Of a DNA stretch of 64,000 nucleotides, positions 46,260-55,752 are shown one piece after another. A model generated the notes under the pieces. It had not been told where the DNA came from. It was given only the letters and a program-made list of their open reading frames with translations, and searched no databases. The first letter of the stretch is position 1. Each line of letters starts with the position of its first letter. Location: the NCBI RefSeq assembly GCF_001886615.1, contig NZ_CP018139.1, positions 3,038,001-3,102,000 on the forward strand, read 5' to 3'. The position numbers were made by a program, and so were the translations under genes. This DNA is from Halomonas aestuarii. Lineage in GTDB: Bacteria; Pseudomonadota; Gammaproteobacteria; Pseudomonadales; Halomonadaceae.

Positions 46260-46919
46260 ATGGCCATGACCGAGCATGATCTCGAGATCCAGACGTCCGG
46301 TGTCGCCCTGGAGGGCAACCTGCTGATGCCCGAGGCCCCGGCGGGCATCGTGGTGTTCGCCCACGGCAGCGGCAGCAGCCGCTTCAGCCTCCGCAACCGC
46401 CGGGTGGCACGCCACCTGGCCGAACAGGGCCTGGCGACCCTGCTGTTCGACCTGTTGACGGCGGAAGAGAGCCTGATCGACGAGCGCACCCGGGCGCTGC
46501 GCTTCGACATCCCGCTGATCGGGTCGCGGATGAGCGGCGCGGTGGCCTGGGTCGCCGAGGCGCCCCAGACCCGGGGGCTCGGGATCGGCCTGTTCGGGGC
46601 CAGCACCGGGGCCGCGGCGGCCCTCATCGCGGCGGCCGAGCAACCGGCGCGGGTGCAGGCCGTGGTGTCGAGAGGCGGGCGACCCGACCTCGCCGGGGAG
46701 GCCCTGGCGCGGGTGAGGGCGCCGACCCTGCTGCTGGTCGGGGGCGATGACACCCAGGTCATCCAGCTCAACGAGCAGGCCATGGCGCGCATGTGCTGTC
46801 CTCGCGAGCTGCTCATCGTGCCCGGCGCCACCCACCTCTTCGAGGAGCCCGGCACCCTGGAACGGGTCGAGGCCCATGCCGCGCGGTGGTTTCTCGATCG
46901 CCTCGGACCCGCCGGCTAG
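46260..46919 (+). CDS. Small alpha/beta hydrolase, dienelactone-hydrolase-like
   Basis: The 219-residue product has an alpha/beta-hydrolase triad layout: nucleophile Ser115 in GASTG, an acid in LLLVGGDDTQV and the histidine of PGATHLFEEPG. The substrate is unknown. Two starts, ATG 46260 and ATG 46266, fit the GGGAGGG ribosome site. A possible -10 TATACT lies at 46214-46219. Its TAG stop overlaps the stop of the convergent GGDEF gene by four bases. In other bacteria this family is often fused or linked to phosphoribosyltransferases; none is here. Confidence 0.82.
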   Translation: MAMTEHDLEIQTSGVALEGNLLMPEAPAGIVVFAHGSGSSRFSLRNRRVARHLAEQGLATLLFDLLTAEESLIDERTRALRFDIPLIGSRMSGAVAWVAEAPQTRGLGIGLFGASTGAAAALIAAAEQPARVQAVVSRGGRPDLAGEALARVRAPTLLLVGGDDTQVIQLNEQAMARMCCPRELLIVPGATHLFEEPGTLERVEAHAARWFLDRLGPAG

Positions 46920-47830
46920 TCGCTGGCCATCACCCGGTTGCGTCCGCCGTGCTTGGCGGCATAGAGGCTGTCGTCGGCCCGCTGGATGAGGATGTCGCGG
47001 GCATCCCCGATGCGATGTTCGGTGATGCCGATGCTGACGGTGACATGGCCAGGCCCGAAGCCGAAATCATGGGCTGAGATGCTCTGGCAGAGGCGTTCCG
47101 CCAGCTGCCGGCAGTGCCTCTCGGGCGTCAACGGCAGCAGCATCGCGAACTCCTCGCCGCCGAGCCGGGCCACGAGGTCCTCCTCGCGCAGGCTCTGCTG
47201 GCAAAGGCCGGCCAGGTCACGGAGCACCTGATCCCCCTGCAGGTGGCCCCAGGTGTCGTTGATGGCCTTGAAATGGTCGAGGTCGAGCATCATCAGCGAC
47301 AGCGGCAGACCGTGTCGGTTGCTCAGCGAGATTTCCTCGTCGAGGCGCTTCATCAGCATTCGACGATTGGCCAGCCCGGTCAGGTCGTCGGTGTCCGAGA
47401 GCCGGCGCAGGCGCTCCTCCTCGGCCATCTGCTCACTGATGTCGATCATCAGGCCGACCCAGAGGGTGCCGCCGTCGACCCGGCGAGGCTGGGCGCGCAG
47501 GGCGATCCAGCACGTCTCGTCATCGGCCAGGCGCAGCCGGAAGGTGGTGGCGAGGGGGGTGGCCGAACGCGCCGAACGCTCGATGGCGGCCATCAGCCGC
47601 GGGTAGTCCGGCTCGGCCAGGCGCTCGAGGGCCGGCAGGGCATCGCGCGCCAGGTCGTGCCGATCGATGCCGGTCAGCCGAGTGCCGCTCCCGGCCAGGT
47701 AGGGAAAGTGCATGTGGCCGTCCGGTGCGCGATGCAACTGGAAGATCACGCCAGGCAACTGCTCGGTCAGATCGAGGATCCACCGTGATTGCGGCATTTC
47801 CCCGCCCGCCAGGACATCGTTGGAGGGCAT
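46916..47830 (-). CDS. PAS-GGDEF diguanylate cyclase
   Basis: The 304-residue product has an N-terminal PAS-like domain (about 20-140) and a full GGDEF domain with the active-site signature GGEEF at 224-228. The inhibitory RxxD site lies exactly five residues before it (REED), so product inhibition is expected. It should make cyclic-di-GMP. I chose the ATG at 47830, eight bases after AAGGA; ATGs at 47872 and 47797 are alternatives. No membrane segment is seen. The 240 bases upstream to cfa hold only GC-rich short hairpins. Confidence 0.85.
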   Translation of the reverse strand: MPSNDVLAGGEMPQSRWILDLTEQLPGVIFQLHRAPDGHMHFPYLAGSGTRLTGIDRHDLARDALPALERLAEPDYPRLMAAIERSARSATPLATTFRLRLADDETCWIALRAQPRRVDGGTLWVGLMIDISEQMAEEERLRRLSDTDDLTGLANRRMLMKRLDEEISLSNRHGLPLSLMMLDLDHFKAINDTWGHLQGDQVLRDLAGLCQQSLREEDLVARLGGEEFAMLLPLTPERHCRQLAERLCQSISAHDFGFGPGHVTVSIGITEHRIGDARDILIQRADDSLYAAKHGGRNRVMASD

Positions 47831-48070
47831 GCGGGTGTCCTTGGTATCCCTGCTGCGTACAGGTCGTGTCATTTTCGTTATGGGTGTTGCCCGCGGGGTG
47901 GTGTCGGTCGCTCGACGCCGCCCGGCGGGCACAGTATGCAGCGTCGGCAGGGGCCTGCCTACCCACCCCGGGGCCGGCGATGGCCGGCGGGGGAGGCGAT
48001 GCTACCCGGGGGCGGTGCCCGCTAGCGGTGGAGGGTGGGAAGGCGCTCGCGGTTCGCCATCGGCCGGGGG

Positions 48071-49222
48071 TCAGCGCGGTGCATCGTAGCGACCGGCACG
48101 CCCCTTGGAGAAGACCACCTGCCAGAGCTGGAGGTGGCGGGCGCGGAAGGCCCCGGCGCAGACGGAGAGGTAGTAGCGAAACATCCGGCGGGTTCGCTCG
48201 TTGTAGCGCGGGGCGAGCTCGTGCCAGTGGGCGTCGACGTTCGCCAGCCAGGCCATCAGCGTCCTGTCGTAGTCCGGGCCGAAGTTCTGCCAGTCCTCCA
48301 TCAGCAGATGATCCTCGCTGGCGCGCGCGATGTGCATTGCCGAGGGCAGCACGCCGTTGGGGAAGATGTAGCGATGGATCCAGGGGTCCGCCGAGATCTC
48401 GGAGCGGTTGGCCCCGATGGTGTGCAGCATGAAGAGGCCATCCTCGGGCAGCAGGCGCTTCACCGTCTCGAAATAGGTGCCATAGTTGCGGTGCCCCACG
48501 TGCTCGAACATGCCGATGGAGACGATGCGGTCGTAGAGGCCGTCGAGATCACGGTAGTCCTGAAGCAGTATCTCCACCGGCAGGCCGGCGCAGCGCTCCC
48601 GGGCGAGTGCCGCCTGCTCCCTGGAAATGGTGATGCCGGTGACCTCGACGCCATGGTGGCGTGCCGCATGTTCGGCGAAGCTGCCCCAGCCGCAGCCGAT
48701 GTCGAGGACCTTCATGCCCGGCTTCAGGTCCAGCTTGCGACAGGCCAGCTCGAGCTTGGCCCGTTGGGCACCGGCGAGGTCATCGGCCTCCTTCCAGTAG
48801 CCGCAGGAGTAGCACATGGTGTCATCGAGCATGCGCTCGAAGAGGTCGTTGCCCAGGTCGTAGTGGACCTCGCCAACCATGTAGGCCCGGGTCTTGCTCT
48901 GGAGGTTGAGGAAGCCCGCCTGGAGACGGTACATGAGCCGCTCCGACGGTGTGTGGGCATGTTGCCCCAGGCCATGCAGCAGCATGTGTGTGGCCATCTG
49001 GTCGATGCGTTCACACTCCCACCAGCCTTCCATGTAGGACTCGCCCAGCCCCAGGGAGCCCTGGCGCAGGATTCGCGAGAAGAAGTCGGGGTGCAGCACG
49101 CGGATATCCTGCGGCGCGTCACCGTTGAGCGTGACGCCTGAACCCGAGAGCAGTCGTTCGACGACCCGTCTCGCCCGGGTATCGGGCAGGGCGATCGGGC
49201 CGATACGGGGGTCACTGGTCAT
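48071..49222 (-). CDS. cfa: Cyclopropane-fatty-acyl-phospholipid synthase
   Basis: Cfa adds a methylene bridge from S-adenosylmethionine across double bonds of membrane lipids, an acid and stationary-phase adaptation. The 383-residue product has the SAM loop VLDIGCGWGSF (from 172) and the family segments HYDLGNDLFERMLDDTMCYSCGYW and HTIGANRSE. The length matches the usual 380. The ATG at 49222 follows AGGAGG on the minus strand. Confidence 0.94.
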   Translation of the reverse strand: MTSDPRIGPIALPDTRARRVVERLLSGSGVTLNGDAPQDIRVLHPDFFSRILRQGSLGLGESYMEGWWECERIDQMATHMLLHGLGQHAHTPSERLMYRLQAGFLNLQSKTRAYMVGEVHYDLGNDLFERMLDDTMCYSCGYWKEADDLAGAQRAKLELACRKLDLKPGMKVLDIGCGWGSFAEHAARHHGVEVTGITISREQAALARERCAGLPVEILLQDYRDLDGLYDRIVSIGMFEHVGHRNYGTYFETVKRLLPEDGLFMLHTIGANRSEISADPWIHRYIFPNGVLPSAMHIARASEDHLLMEDWQNFGPDYDRTLMAWLANVDAHWHELAPRYNERTRRMFRYYLSVCAGAFRARHLQLWQVVFSKGRAGRYDAPR

Positions 49223-49658
49223 GAGTCCTCCTGGTCTCGTGTTGGCAGTCAGGCTGACGAGCGCTCTGCGCGCTCACGCCGCAGTGTCACTGTTGCATGA
49301 CAGCATAGACCAGCTCACGTGACTCATGTCTTTTCAAGGCGTTCATGCCGTCCGGAGAGATGCCATCCATGATCGGTGTCAATCCCTCATGCGTCGTGCT
49401 CATGGGGCCGGAGGGCTCGGTGTTGCCCTACGGGGCGGTCTGCCTGCGGGCAGCCGATGATCGAGCGCGGCGGCGTGGTGGCACTTCGGGGCGGATGGCG
49501 TCCCTCCACGCCGCTACGTCATGTGTTCGGCAGGCAATGGCGATTCCCTGCAGCACGATCGACCATCAGCCTGCCAAAACACGACAAAATCCGTCACAAT
49601 GAACGCCAGATGCCGATGCCTCGCGGTGTCGGAAGAACGTCCGTGACCCTGGTGTGAT
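49223..49658. other. 436-base gap between cfa and the symporter gene
   Basis: I see no convincing gene. On the minus strand near cfa, TATGCT (49302-49307) could be a -10 box; no -35 is evident, which would be compatible with sigma-S control. TGTCA and TGACA flank it as a loose dyad. On the plus strand the AT-richer stretch 49565-49605 before the symporter gene is the likely promoter area. A short open frame at 49345-49602 has no protein-like character. Confidence 0.4.
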
Positions 49659-51119
49659 ATGACGACGAACGCACAACCCCGTACCCAGTGGCTCGGCCGC
49701 TGGGGCTTCATCCTGGCGGCGACAGGCTCAGCCGTGGGCCTGGGCAACATCTGGAAATTTCCCTACATCACCGGGGAGTTCGGCGGCGGGGCCTTCGTGC
49801 TGGTCTACCTCGCATGCATCCTGGCCGTGGGGGTGCCGGTGATGATGACCGAGATCGCCCTGGGTCGTCGTGGCCGAGGCAGCCCCGTCGATGCCCTGCG
49901 CCGCGTGACCGCCGAATCGGGCCGTGGCGGGGCCTGGCCACTGCTCGGCTGGATGGCCATGCTGTGCGGCTTTCTGATCCTGTCCTTCTATGTGGTGGTG
50001 GCGGGCTGGTCCTTCTCCTACCTCTGGAAGATGCTCTCCGGGGGACTCGACGGTTCCAGCGTCGATGAGATGGCGGCGATCTTCGATGCCAACAACCAGA
50101 GCCCCCTGAACCTCGGGTTCTGGAGCACCCTGGTCACGGTGGCCACCATGGTGATCGTCGGCAAGGGCGTCCAGGCCGGCATCGAGAGGAGCGTCAGCTG
50201 GATGATGCCCGGCATGGTGCTGATGCTGCTGGTGCTGATCGGTTTCGGGATCTTCTCCGGCGGGTTCATGGAGGCGGTCCGCTTCCTGTTCTCCTTCGAT
50301 GCCGGTCGCCTCTCCAGCGAGGGCATGCTGGCCGCGCTGGGCCACGCCTTCTTCACTCTGTCGCTGGCCTCCGGGGCCATCCTCACCTATGGGAGCTACC
50401 TGCCGGCGAAGACCTCCATCGCCCGTACGACCCTCTCCGTGGCACTGGCCGACACCGTGGTGGCACTGATGGCGGGGCTGGCGATCTTCCCGGTGATCTT
50501 CGCCAACGGCATGAGCCCGAGCAGCGGGCCGGGGCTCATCTTCATGAGCCTGCCGCTGGCCTTCCAGGCCATCCCCCTGGGGACCCTGTTCGGCGTCCTG
50601 TTCTTCGTGATGCTCTCCATGGCCGCGCTGACCTCGTCGATCTCCATGGTCGAGGCCACGGTCTCGTGGCTTTGCGACAACAAGGGCCTCTCGCGGCGTC
50701 GCGCCTCCTGGGGTACCGGCCTCGTGCTGTGGCTGGTCAGTACCCTGGCGATGCTCTCCTTCAACGTGGGCGCCGACTGGACCCTGGCCGGCAGGCACCT
50801 CTTCGGCTGGCTCGACTACCTGACCTCGCGCTGGATGATGCCGCTGGGCGGGCTGGGCATGGTGATGCTGGCCGGCTTCGTGCTGAAGCACGAGACCTTC
50901 CGGGAGGAGCTCGGCCTGTCGCCGGTGTGGCATGCGCTCTGGCTGTTCATGGTCCGCTACGTCAGCCCGCTGGGGATCCTGATGGTCTTCGTCGATGCCC
51001 TGGGCATCACCCGCGTGGAGTTCGGCCGGCACTGGCCCTGGCTGCTGGCGATCCTCGTGGCCGCCACCCTGGTCGGCGAGCTGGCCAGTCCACGGTTGCG
51101 GCGGATGCTCTGTCCCTGA
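49659..51119 (+). CDS. Neurotransmitter:sodium symporter family transporter
   Basis: NSS (LeuT-fold) carriers take up amino acids or similar solutes with Na+. The 486-residue product has about 12 helices and the family signature in helix 1, ATGSAVGLGNIWKFPYI, whose unwound segment binds Na+ and substrate. The substrate cannot be told from sequence. Use of a Na+ gradient fits a cell that has an Nqr pump. It is followed by a 12-base-pair hairpin. Confidence 0.92.
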   Translation: MTTNAQPRTQWLGRWGFILAATGSAVGLGNIWKFPYITGEFGGGAFVLVYLACILAVGVPVMMTEIALGRRGRGSPVDALRRVTAESGRGGAWPLLGWMAMLCGFLILSFYVVVAGWSFSYLWKMLSGGLDGSSVDEMAAIFDANNQSPLNLGFWSTLVTVATMVIVGKGVQAGIERSVSWMMPGMVLMLLVLIGFGIFSGGFMEAVRFLFSFDAGRLSSEGMLAALGHAFFTLSLASGAILTYGSYLPAKTSIARTTLSVALADTVVALMAGLAIFPVIFANGMSPSSGPGLIFMSLPLAFQAIPLGTLFGVLFFVMLSMAALTSSISMVEATVSWLCDNKGLSRRRASWGTGLVLWLVSTLAMLSFNVGADWTLAGRHLFGWLDYLTSRWMMPLGGLGMVMLAGFVLKHETFREELGLSPVWHALWLFMVRYVSPLGILMVFVDALGITRVEFGRHWPWLLAILVAATLVGELASPRLRRMLCP

Positions 51120-51142
51120 GGGGAAGGCTTCCCGGAGCACCT

Positions 51143-51171
51143 GCGTCGCCCCCGTACCCCGGGGGCGACGC
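51143..51171 (+). terminator. Hairpin after the symporter gene
   Basis: GCGTCGCCCCCG (51143-51154) pairs perfectly with CGGGGGCGACGC (51160-51171) around TACCC. It lies 24 bases after the stop. There is no T tract. Confidence 0.55.
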
Positions 51172-51237
51172 CATGTCGGGCCTTCGGGTGTCGCCCGTGT
51201 CGAGGGGAGGGTGGTAGCCGCGGCGACCCGTAATTAC

Positions 51238-51243
51238 TATAAT
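51238..51243 (+). promoter_or_regulatory. -10 box of a probable SUMT-gene promoter
   Basis: A perfect TATAAT in a short AT-rich stretch lies 37 bases before the methyltransferase ATG. No clear -35 box lies at the right distance, so an activator may be needed. Confidence 0.5.
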
Positions 51244-51279
51244 GCATAAGTTGCCGCAAAGTTCTGGAGATATTGGAAT

Positions 51280-52161
51280 ATGAAAACCGCTACCGCCCGC
51301 TGGGGTGATCGGCCCGAGGCCTCGCTGCGGCTGCCGGCGGTCTCGGCCTTTCCCCCGGGCTGCGTCAGCCTGGTCGGTGCCGGCCCGGGAGACCCCGAGC
51401 TGCTCACCCTCAAGGCACTGCGGCGCCTCCAGGCCGCCGAGGTGATACTCCACGACCGGCTGGTGAGCGACGAGATCCTGGCCCTGGCCGGGCCCGAGGC
51501 CAGTCGCTTCTATGTCGGCAAGGAGCGCTCGCGGCACAGCGTGCCCCAGGACGGCATCAACCAGGCCCTGGTCGACTGGGCCAGGGCGGGGCGGCGCGTG
51601 GTGCGGCTCAAGGGCGGCGACCCCTTCATCTTCGGTCGTGGCGGCGAGGAGCTCGAAACGCTGGTTGAGGCGGGCATCATGGTGGAGGTGGTGCCCGGCA
51701 TCACCGCGGCCTCGGGCTGTGCGGCCTATGCCGGCATTCCGCTGACCCATCGCGATCATGCCCAGTCGGTGCGCTTCGTCACCGGCCACCTGCGCAACGG
51801 CAGCAGCGACCTGGACTGGCCGACGCTGGCCGGTGCCGGCCAGACCCTGGTGTTCTACATGGGCCTGGGCAGCCTGTCGCTGATCGGCGAGCAGCTGCAG
51901 CAGCATGGGCTGGCCCCCGAGACGCCCGTGGCGCTGATCGAGCAGGGCACCACGGCGCGCCAGCGGGTGCACGTCGGGACCCTCGCGAGGTTGCCGCCGA
52001 CAGGCGAAGTGGTTACTATCCGACCGCCGACCCTGATCATCGTCGGCAGTGTCGTAAGATTGCATGACCGGCTGGCCTGGTTCGACCAGGAACTGGCCAT
52101 CAGCTCGGGTTGGCTTCAGGGCAAGCACCCTACGCCCTCCGCCCCCGACCATGGCGCCTGA
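51280..52161 (+). CDS. cobA: Uroporphyrinogen-III C-methyltransferase
   Basis: SUMT methylates uroporphyrinogen III twice to give precorrin-2, the precursor of siroheme, cobalamin and haem d1. The 293-residue product has the SAM-binding [16 protein letters not shown] (31-46), [16 protein letters not shown], and the later [20 protein letters not shown]. It lacks the CysG oxidase/chelatase half, so another enzyme must finish siroheme. The first 25 or so residues are an extra tail. It stands alone, which gives no pathway clue; siroheme for nitrite or sulfite reduction is the likeliest use. Confidence 0.9.
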   Translation: MKTATARWGDRPEASLRLPAVSAFPPGCVSLVGAGPGDPELLTLKALRRLQAAEVILHDRLVSDEILALAGPEASRFYVGKERSRHSVPQDGINQALVDWARAGRRVVRLKGGDPFIFGRGGEELETLVEAGIMVEVVPGITAASGCAAYAGIPLTHRDHAQSVRFVTGHLRNGSSDLDWPTLAGAGQTLVFYMGLGSLSLIGEQLQQHGLAPETPVALIEQGTTARQRVHVGTLARLPPTGEVVTIRPPTLIIVGSVVRLHDRLAWFDQELAISSGWLQGKHPTPSAPDHGA

Positions 52162-52210
52162 TCGCTGGACCCGCGAGTCGGCGCAACACGGTAAGTCATG
52201 AGGTGACCGC

Positions 52211-52597
52211 ATGGGGATTCGCTCCCGACATGTTCTGGCCTGCTGCCTGACCGGGCTGCTGCTGTCCGGCTGTGCCGGCGACGGACAGGCCCACGAGAAG
52301 ACGGCAAAGACCCAGCAGGGCATCGCGTCCTACTACAGCGACCGCTTCCAGGGCCGCACCACGGCCAGTGGCGAGCCCTTCGACCAGCAGGCCCTCACGG
52401 CTGCCCATCCCACCCTGCCGTTCGGCACCAGGGTAGTGGTGACCCGGGAGGACAACGGTCGCGAGGTCGAGGTCCTGATCAATGACCGCGGTCCCTACGC
52501 CAAGGGGCGCATCATCGACCTGTCCAAGCGTGCCGCCAAGGAACTCGGCATGCTCAAGCGTGGCACCGTGCCGGTGGAGATCTCCTACGTCCGTTGA
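52211..52597 (+). CDS. RlpA-like septal lipoprotein, short form
   Basis: RlpA proteins are lytic transglycosylases or glycan-binding lipoproteins at the division site. The 128-residue product has a signal peptide with lipobox LLLSGC (Cys21) and a double-psi beta-barrel domain recognisable from GIASYYSDRFQGRTTASGE and NDRGPYAKGRIIDLSKRAA. It lacks the C-terminal SPOR domain of full RlpA. It converges on the binding-protein gene with 19 bases between stops. Confidence 0.88.
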   Translation: MGIRSRHVLACCLTGLLLSGCAGDGQAHEKTAKTQQGIASYYSDRFQGRTTASGEPFDQQALTAAHPTLPFGTRVVVTREDNGREVEVLINDRGPYAKGRIIDLSKRAAKELGMLKRGTVPVEISYVR

Positions 52598-52616
52598 GCC
52601 GACCGCCGGCTGCCTC

Positions 52617-53699
52617 TCAGCGGCGCTCCTGTCGTGCGAACTCGCGCCGCCAGCGCGTCAGCAACGCCTCCCGTTTCAGGTCGTCCAGGGTCGCCAGCAG
52701 GCCGGGGCCCAGGCCGATCGGTCGCAGGGCATCGCCCCTTAGCCGTCGCAGCGACCCCGCCGTGCCCGGCCCCCGGAGCGCCGGGTGGATCGCGCCCAGG
52801 GTGGTGTCCCGCGCCAGCACCGTCTGTCCCCTCTCGCCGATCAGGTAGGTCAGGAAGCGTCGGGCCGCCTCGGGATGGGGCGCCAGGCGTGGCACCAGAG
52901 CCAGGCGCTGGGTGACCAGCGCATAGTCCTCCGGGACCACGATCTTGAGCTGCGGCTGGTCGGCCAGACGGTCCCGGGCATAGCTGCCCAGCAGGTTGTA
53001 CCCCACCAGATAGCGCTCCTCGATCAATCCTTCCAGCATCTCCCCGGTGGTGCCCGCCAGGTCGGCCTCGGCGCCGCCCAGCGCCGCCACCAGCTCCCAG
53101 TAGCGCGGCGAGAGCCGCGACTCCTCGATGGCATAGGTGTAGCCCGCGCCACTGGTGGCCGGGTCATAGGTCACCACGCGGCCTCGCAGTGCCTCGCCGT
53201 GGCGCTCCAGCAGCCCCAGCAGGTCGGCGTGGCTTCTGACCTCGCCGAAGCGCTCGATGACCGTCTCGTTCACCACCATCACGATGGGCTCGAAGGTGAA
53301 CGCGAAGAGCTCGCGGCGCCAGCGGGCCCAGGCCGGCCAGCGCTCTGCCTCCGGGGTCTCCAGCGTCTGGGCATGGCCGTCGTTGGCCAGGCGATACTGC
53401 CAGGGCATGGCCGAGGAGATCAGCACGTCGGCCTCCCCGGGCGCCTCGAGGAAGCGTTCGTGCAGGGCCAGGGTCGTCAGGTTGTGGTAGCGGATCGCGA
53501 GGTCGGGATGGTCGCGGTGAAAGGCGTCCAGCAGCGGGCGCACCTGGGGCAGGTCCAGGGCGCCATGGATCACCAGCGCCGCGTCCGGCCCGGCGCCGGG
53601 CGAGGCGGGGTAGCGCAGGGTCTCGTCGGCGAGGGCGGCGGGGCCCGCCAGCACGAGCAGCAGCAGGCCGCGCCGAAGGCAGCGGGAGAGGGCGGTCAT
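52617..53699 (-). CDS. Periplasmic iron/sulfate-type solute-binding protein linked to a two-component system
   Basis: The 360-residue product has a signal peptide cleaved near ALADE and the layout of class II periplasmic binding proteins (VIHGALDLPQVRPLLDAFHRDHPDLAI, then VTYDPATSGAGYTYA). No ABC permease or ATPase is nearby. Its ATG overlaps the kinase stop by four bases, so it is made with the sensor. It may capture a ligand and present it to the kinase. The C-terminal 60 residues are charged and helical. Confidence 0.8.
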   Translation of the reverse strand: MTALSRCLRRGLLLLVLAGPAALADETLRYPASPGAGPDAALVIHGALDLPQVRPLLDAFHRDHPDLAIRYHNLTTLALHERFLEAPGEADVLISSAMPWQYRLANDGHAQTLETPEAERWPAWARWRRELFAFTFEPIVMVVNETVIERFGEVRSHADLLGLLERHGEALRGRVVTYDPATSGAGYTYAIEESRLSPRYWELVAALGGAEADLAGTTGEMLEGLIEERYLVGYNLLGSYARDRLADQPQLKIVVPEDYALVTQRLALVPRLAPHPEAARRFLTYLIGERGQTVLARDTTLGAIHPALRGPGTAGSLRRLRGDALRPIGLGPGLLATLDDLKREALLTRWRREFARQERR

Positions 53700-55093
53700 G
53701 GGGCGTCTCCTGGAGGGTTCATCGGGGGGCCTCCGGTAAAGGACAGCGCAACGCGAAGCCCGCGGCCGTCGGGCCCCTCGGAGAGCGTGAGGCGTGCCCC
53801 GTGGGCGCGGGCGATGCCGTCGACGATGGCCAGGCCCAGGCCGGACCCCTCGAGGTCCTCGCGGTCGCGGTGGAAGGGGCGCAGCATCAGCCGCCGCCGC
53901 TCCGCGGGAATCCCCGGGCCGTCGTCCTCGACGGTGAGGCTCGGCGGTGCCTCGCCGACCCTCACCGTGACGTGGCTCGCCCCGTATCGGCAGGCATTGT
54001 CGATCAGGTTGCCGATCGCCTCGGCCAGCTGCCAGTCGAGGCCCCGGACCTCGACGTCCTCCGCGGCGGTTTCCACGCCCAGGTCGACTCCCGCACGGCG
54101 GCAGGCCGACCAGTGCTCGCGTACCGCCTCCCGGGCGATGGCGTTGAGCGCCAGCGGTTCGAGCGCGGGCCGGTATTCCGGGTTGGCCAGGCGGGTCAGC
54201 GACAGCAGCTGCATCGCCAGTCGGGCGGTGCGGGTGCTGGTGGCCTGCATGGCGACCAGGGCCTCCCGCCAGCGGGCCGGGTCGTCCTGGCGCAGGGCGA
54301 GCTCGGCCCGGGCCGACAGCCCCGCCAGCGGCGTGCGCAGCTGGTGCGAGGCGTCGCCGATGAAGCGTTCCTGGTTAGTGCGCACCCGGCGCATCCTGGC
54401 GAGCAGCTCGTTGACGGTGTCGCGCAGCTCGGCGAGCTCGCGGGGCAGGCGCAGCTCCAGGGGCGCGAGGGTGCGGGGGTCGCGGCGGCGGATCGCGCGG
54501 CGCAGTCGGGTCAGCGGGGCCAGGGCCGCACGGATCGCCAGCAGCAGCGCCACGATCGCCAGCGCCGCCATGGCCAGGATCATCGCCAGGTTGGCCCGCC
54601 ACAGCTCGGCGGCCAGGGCATCGCGCCCTTCGCGACTGTGGGCGACGCGCACCTCGAAGGGTTCCCGGAGCTGCCAGTCCTCCAGTCGCGTGCGTCGCAC
54701 TCCCTGGCGCAGCGACAGGCCCTGCCAGTCGATGTCGCGGTAGAGCAGGGTGTCGTCGTCCGACGCCTTCTCGCGCGCATCGCCCGGCAGCTCGGCATTG
54801 CCGGTGATCAGGCGGCCACGGCTGTCGACCAGGCTGTAGAAGACCCGCTCCTCGGCATCGGTGGCCAGCATGTCGAGGGCGGCCGGGGGCAGGTCGAGCC
54901 ACAGGCGATCGTCCTGCCACTGGACCTGCTCGGCGATGGCCAGGGAGGCGGCCTCGAGCAGCCGGTCGAAGGCGCGGTCCGAGGTGCGCCGCGCCTCGAT
55001 CCAGGCCTGCAGCAGGATCAGGCTGCCGAGTATCAGCAGGGGCAGCAGCAGCCAGGCCAGCAGGCGACGATAGAGGCTGTCGCCGCGCTTCAC
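53696..55093 (-). CDS. Sensor histidine kinase, TctE-like
   Basis: The 465-residue kinase has a membrane helix near residues 10-30, a periplasmic sensor region to about 165, a second helix (about 169-190) and a HAMP-like linker. The phosphoacceptor is His250 in GDASHQLRTPLAGL, followed by the ATP-binding NLIDNACRYG and DDGPGIP motifs. The sensor part resembles the TctE/QseC N-terminal domain. It overlaps the regulator upstream and the binding protein downstream by four bases each. Facing tctCBA, it most likely senses a tricarboxylate-type solute. Confidence 0.88.
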   Translation of the reverse strand: MKRGDSLYRRLLAWLLLPLLILGSLILLQAWIEARRTSDRAFDRLLEAASLAIAEQVQWQDDRLWLDLPPAALDMLATDAEERVFYSLVDSRGRLITGNAELPGDAREKASDDDTLLYRDIDWQGLSLRQGVRRTRLEDWQLREPFEVRVAHSREGRDALAAELWRANLAMILAMAALAIVALLLAIRAALAPLTRLRRAIRRRDPRTLAPLELRLPRELAELRDTVNELLARMRRVRTNQERFIGDASHQLRTPLAGLSARAELALRQDDPARWREALVAMQATSTRTARLAMQLLSLTRLANPEYRPALEPLALNAIAREAVREHWSACRRAGVDLGVETAAEDVEVRGLDWQLAEAIGNLIDNACRYGASHVTVRVGEAPPSLTVEDDGPGIPAERRRLMLRPFHRDREDLEGSGLGLAIVDGIARAHGARLTLSEGPDGRGLRVALSFTGGPPMNPPGDAP

Positions 55094-55752
55094 ACGGCCT
55101 CCAGCAGGTAGCCGAGGCCGCGCACCGTGCGCAGGGCCGGGCCGGTACTGCCGAGCCGCTTGCGCAGCCGGTGGACATAGACCTCGATGGCGTTGTCCCC
55201 CATGGCGGCTCCCTGGAACGCCTCCTCGGCGAGGCGGGCCTTGTCCACTGGCTCGCCGGCATGCTGCATCAGGCAGGCGAGCAGGCGCTGCTCTCTCGGG
55301 GGGAGGGCGAGCGGCTCCCCCTCGAGCGTGAAGCGCTGGTGCCGGGTGTCCAGCACCAGGGATCCGACCGTCAGCTCCGTCGTCGGGGTGCGGCGCCGAA
55401 GCAGGGCGCGCACCCGGGCCTCGAGCTCGTCGAGGGCGAAGGGCTTGGCCAGGTAGTCGTCGGCGCCCAGGTCAAGCCCGCGCACCCGGTCCTCCACGGC
55501 GCCGCGGGCGGTGAGGATCAGCACGGGCGTGTCGCGATCGTGGCGACGCAGTGCCTGCAGCACCTCGAGTCCGCCGCAGCCCGGCAGGTTGAGGTCGAGC
55601 AGCACCATCGCGACGCCGTGCCCCGGGTCCGAGAGCCGCGCGCGTGCCGTCTCGCCGTCGTCGAGGTGGCGGACCTCGTGGCCCTCCAGGCGCAGGGCGT
55701 CGGCCAGGGTCTCGGCCAGCAGGGCATCGTCCTCCACCAGCAGCAGCGTCAT
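55090..55752 (-). CDS. OmpR-family response regulator, TctD-like
   Basis: The 220-residue product has a receiver domain with acidic pocket EDD at 7-9, phosphoacceptor Asp53 and Lys103 (AKPF), then an OmpR-type winged helix (DNAIEVYVHRLRKRL) ending GLGYLLEAV. Its stop overlaps the kinase start and its start overlaps the iclR stop, each by four bases. The likely target is the divergent tctCBA promoter. Confidence 0.92.
   Translation of the reverse strand: MTLLLVEDDALLAETLADALRLEGHEVRHLDDGETARARLSDPGHGVAMVLLDLNLPGCGGLEVLQALRRHDRDTPVLILTARGAVEDRVRGLDLGADDYLAKPFALDELEARVRALLRRRTPTTELTVGSLVLDTRHQRFTLEGEPLALPPREQRLLACLMQHAGEPVDKARLAEEAFQGAAMGDNAIEVYVHRLRKRLGSTGPALRTVRGLGYLLEAV

Noticed and set aside
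47971..47988. GCCGGC-GATG-GCCGGC hairpin downstream of cfa
   Set aside because: Only six base pairs of a self-complementary GC word and no T tract; common by chance at this GC content.
49345..49602. 85-codon open frame in the cfa-symporter gap
   Set aside because: No good ribosome site, no signal, no recognisable motif and shadow-like composition.
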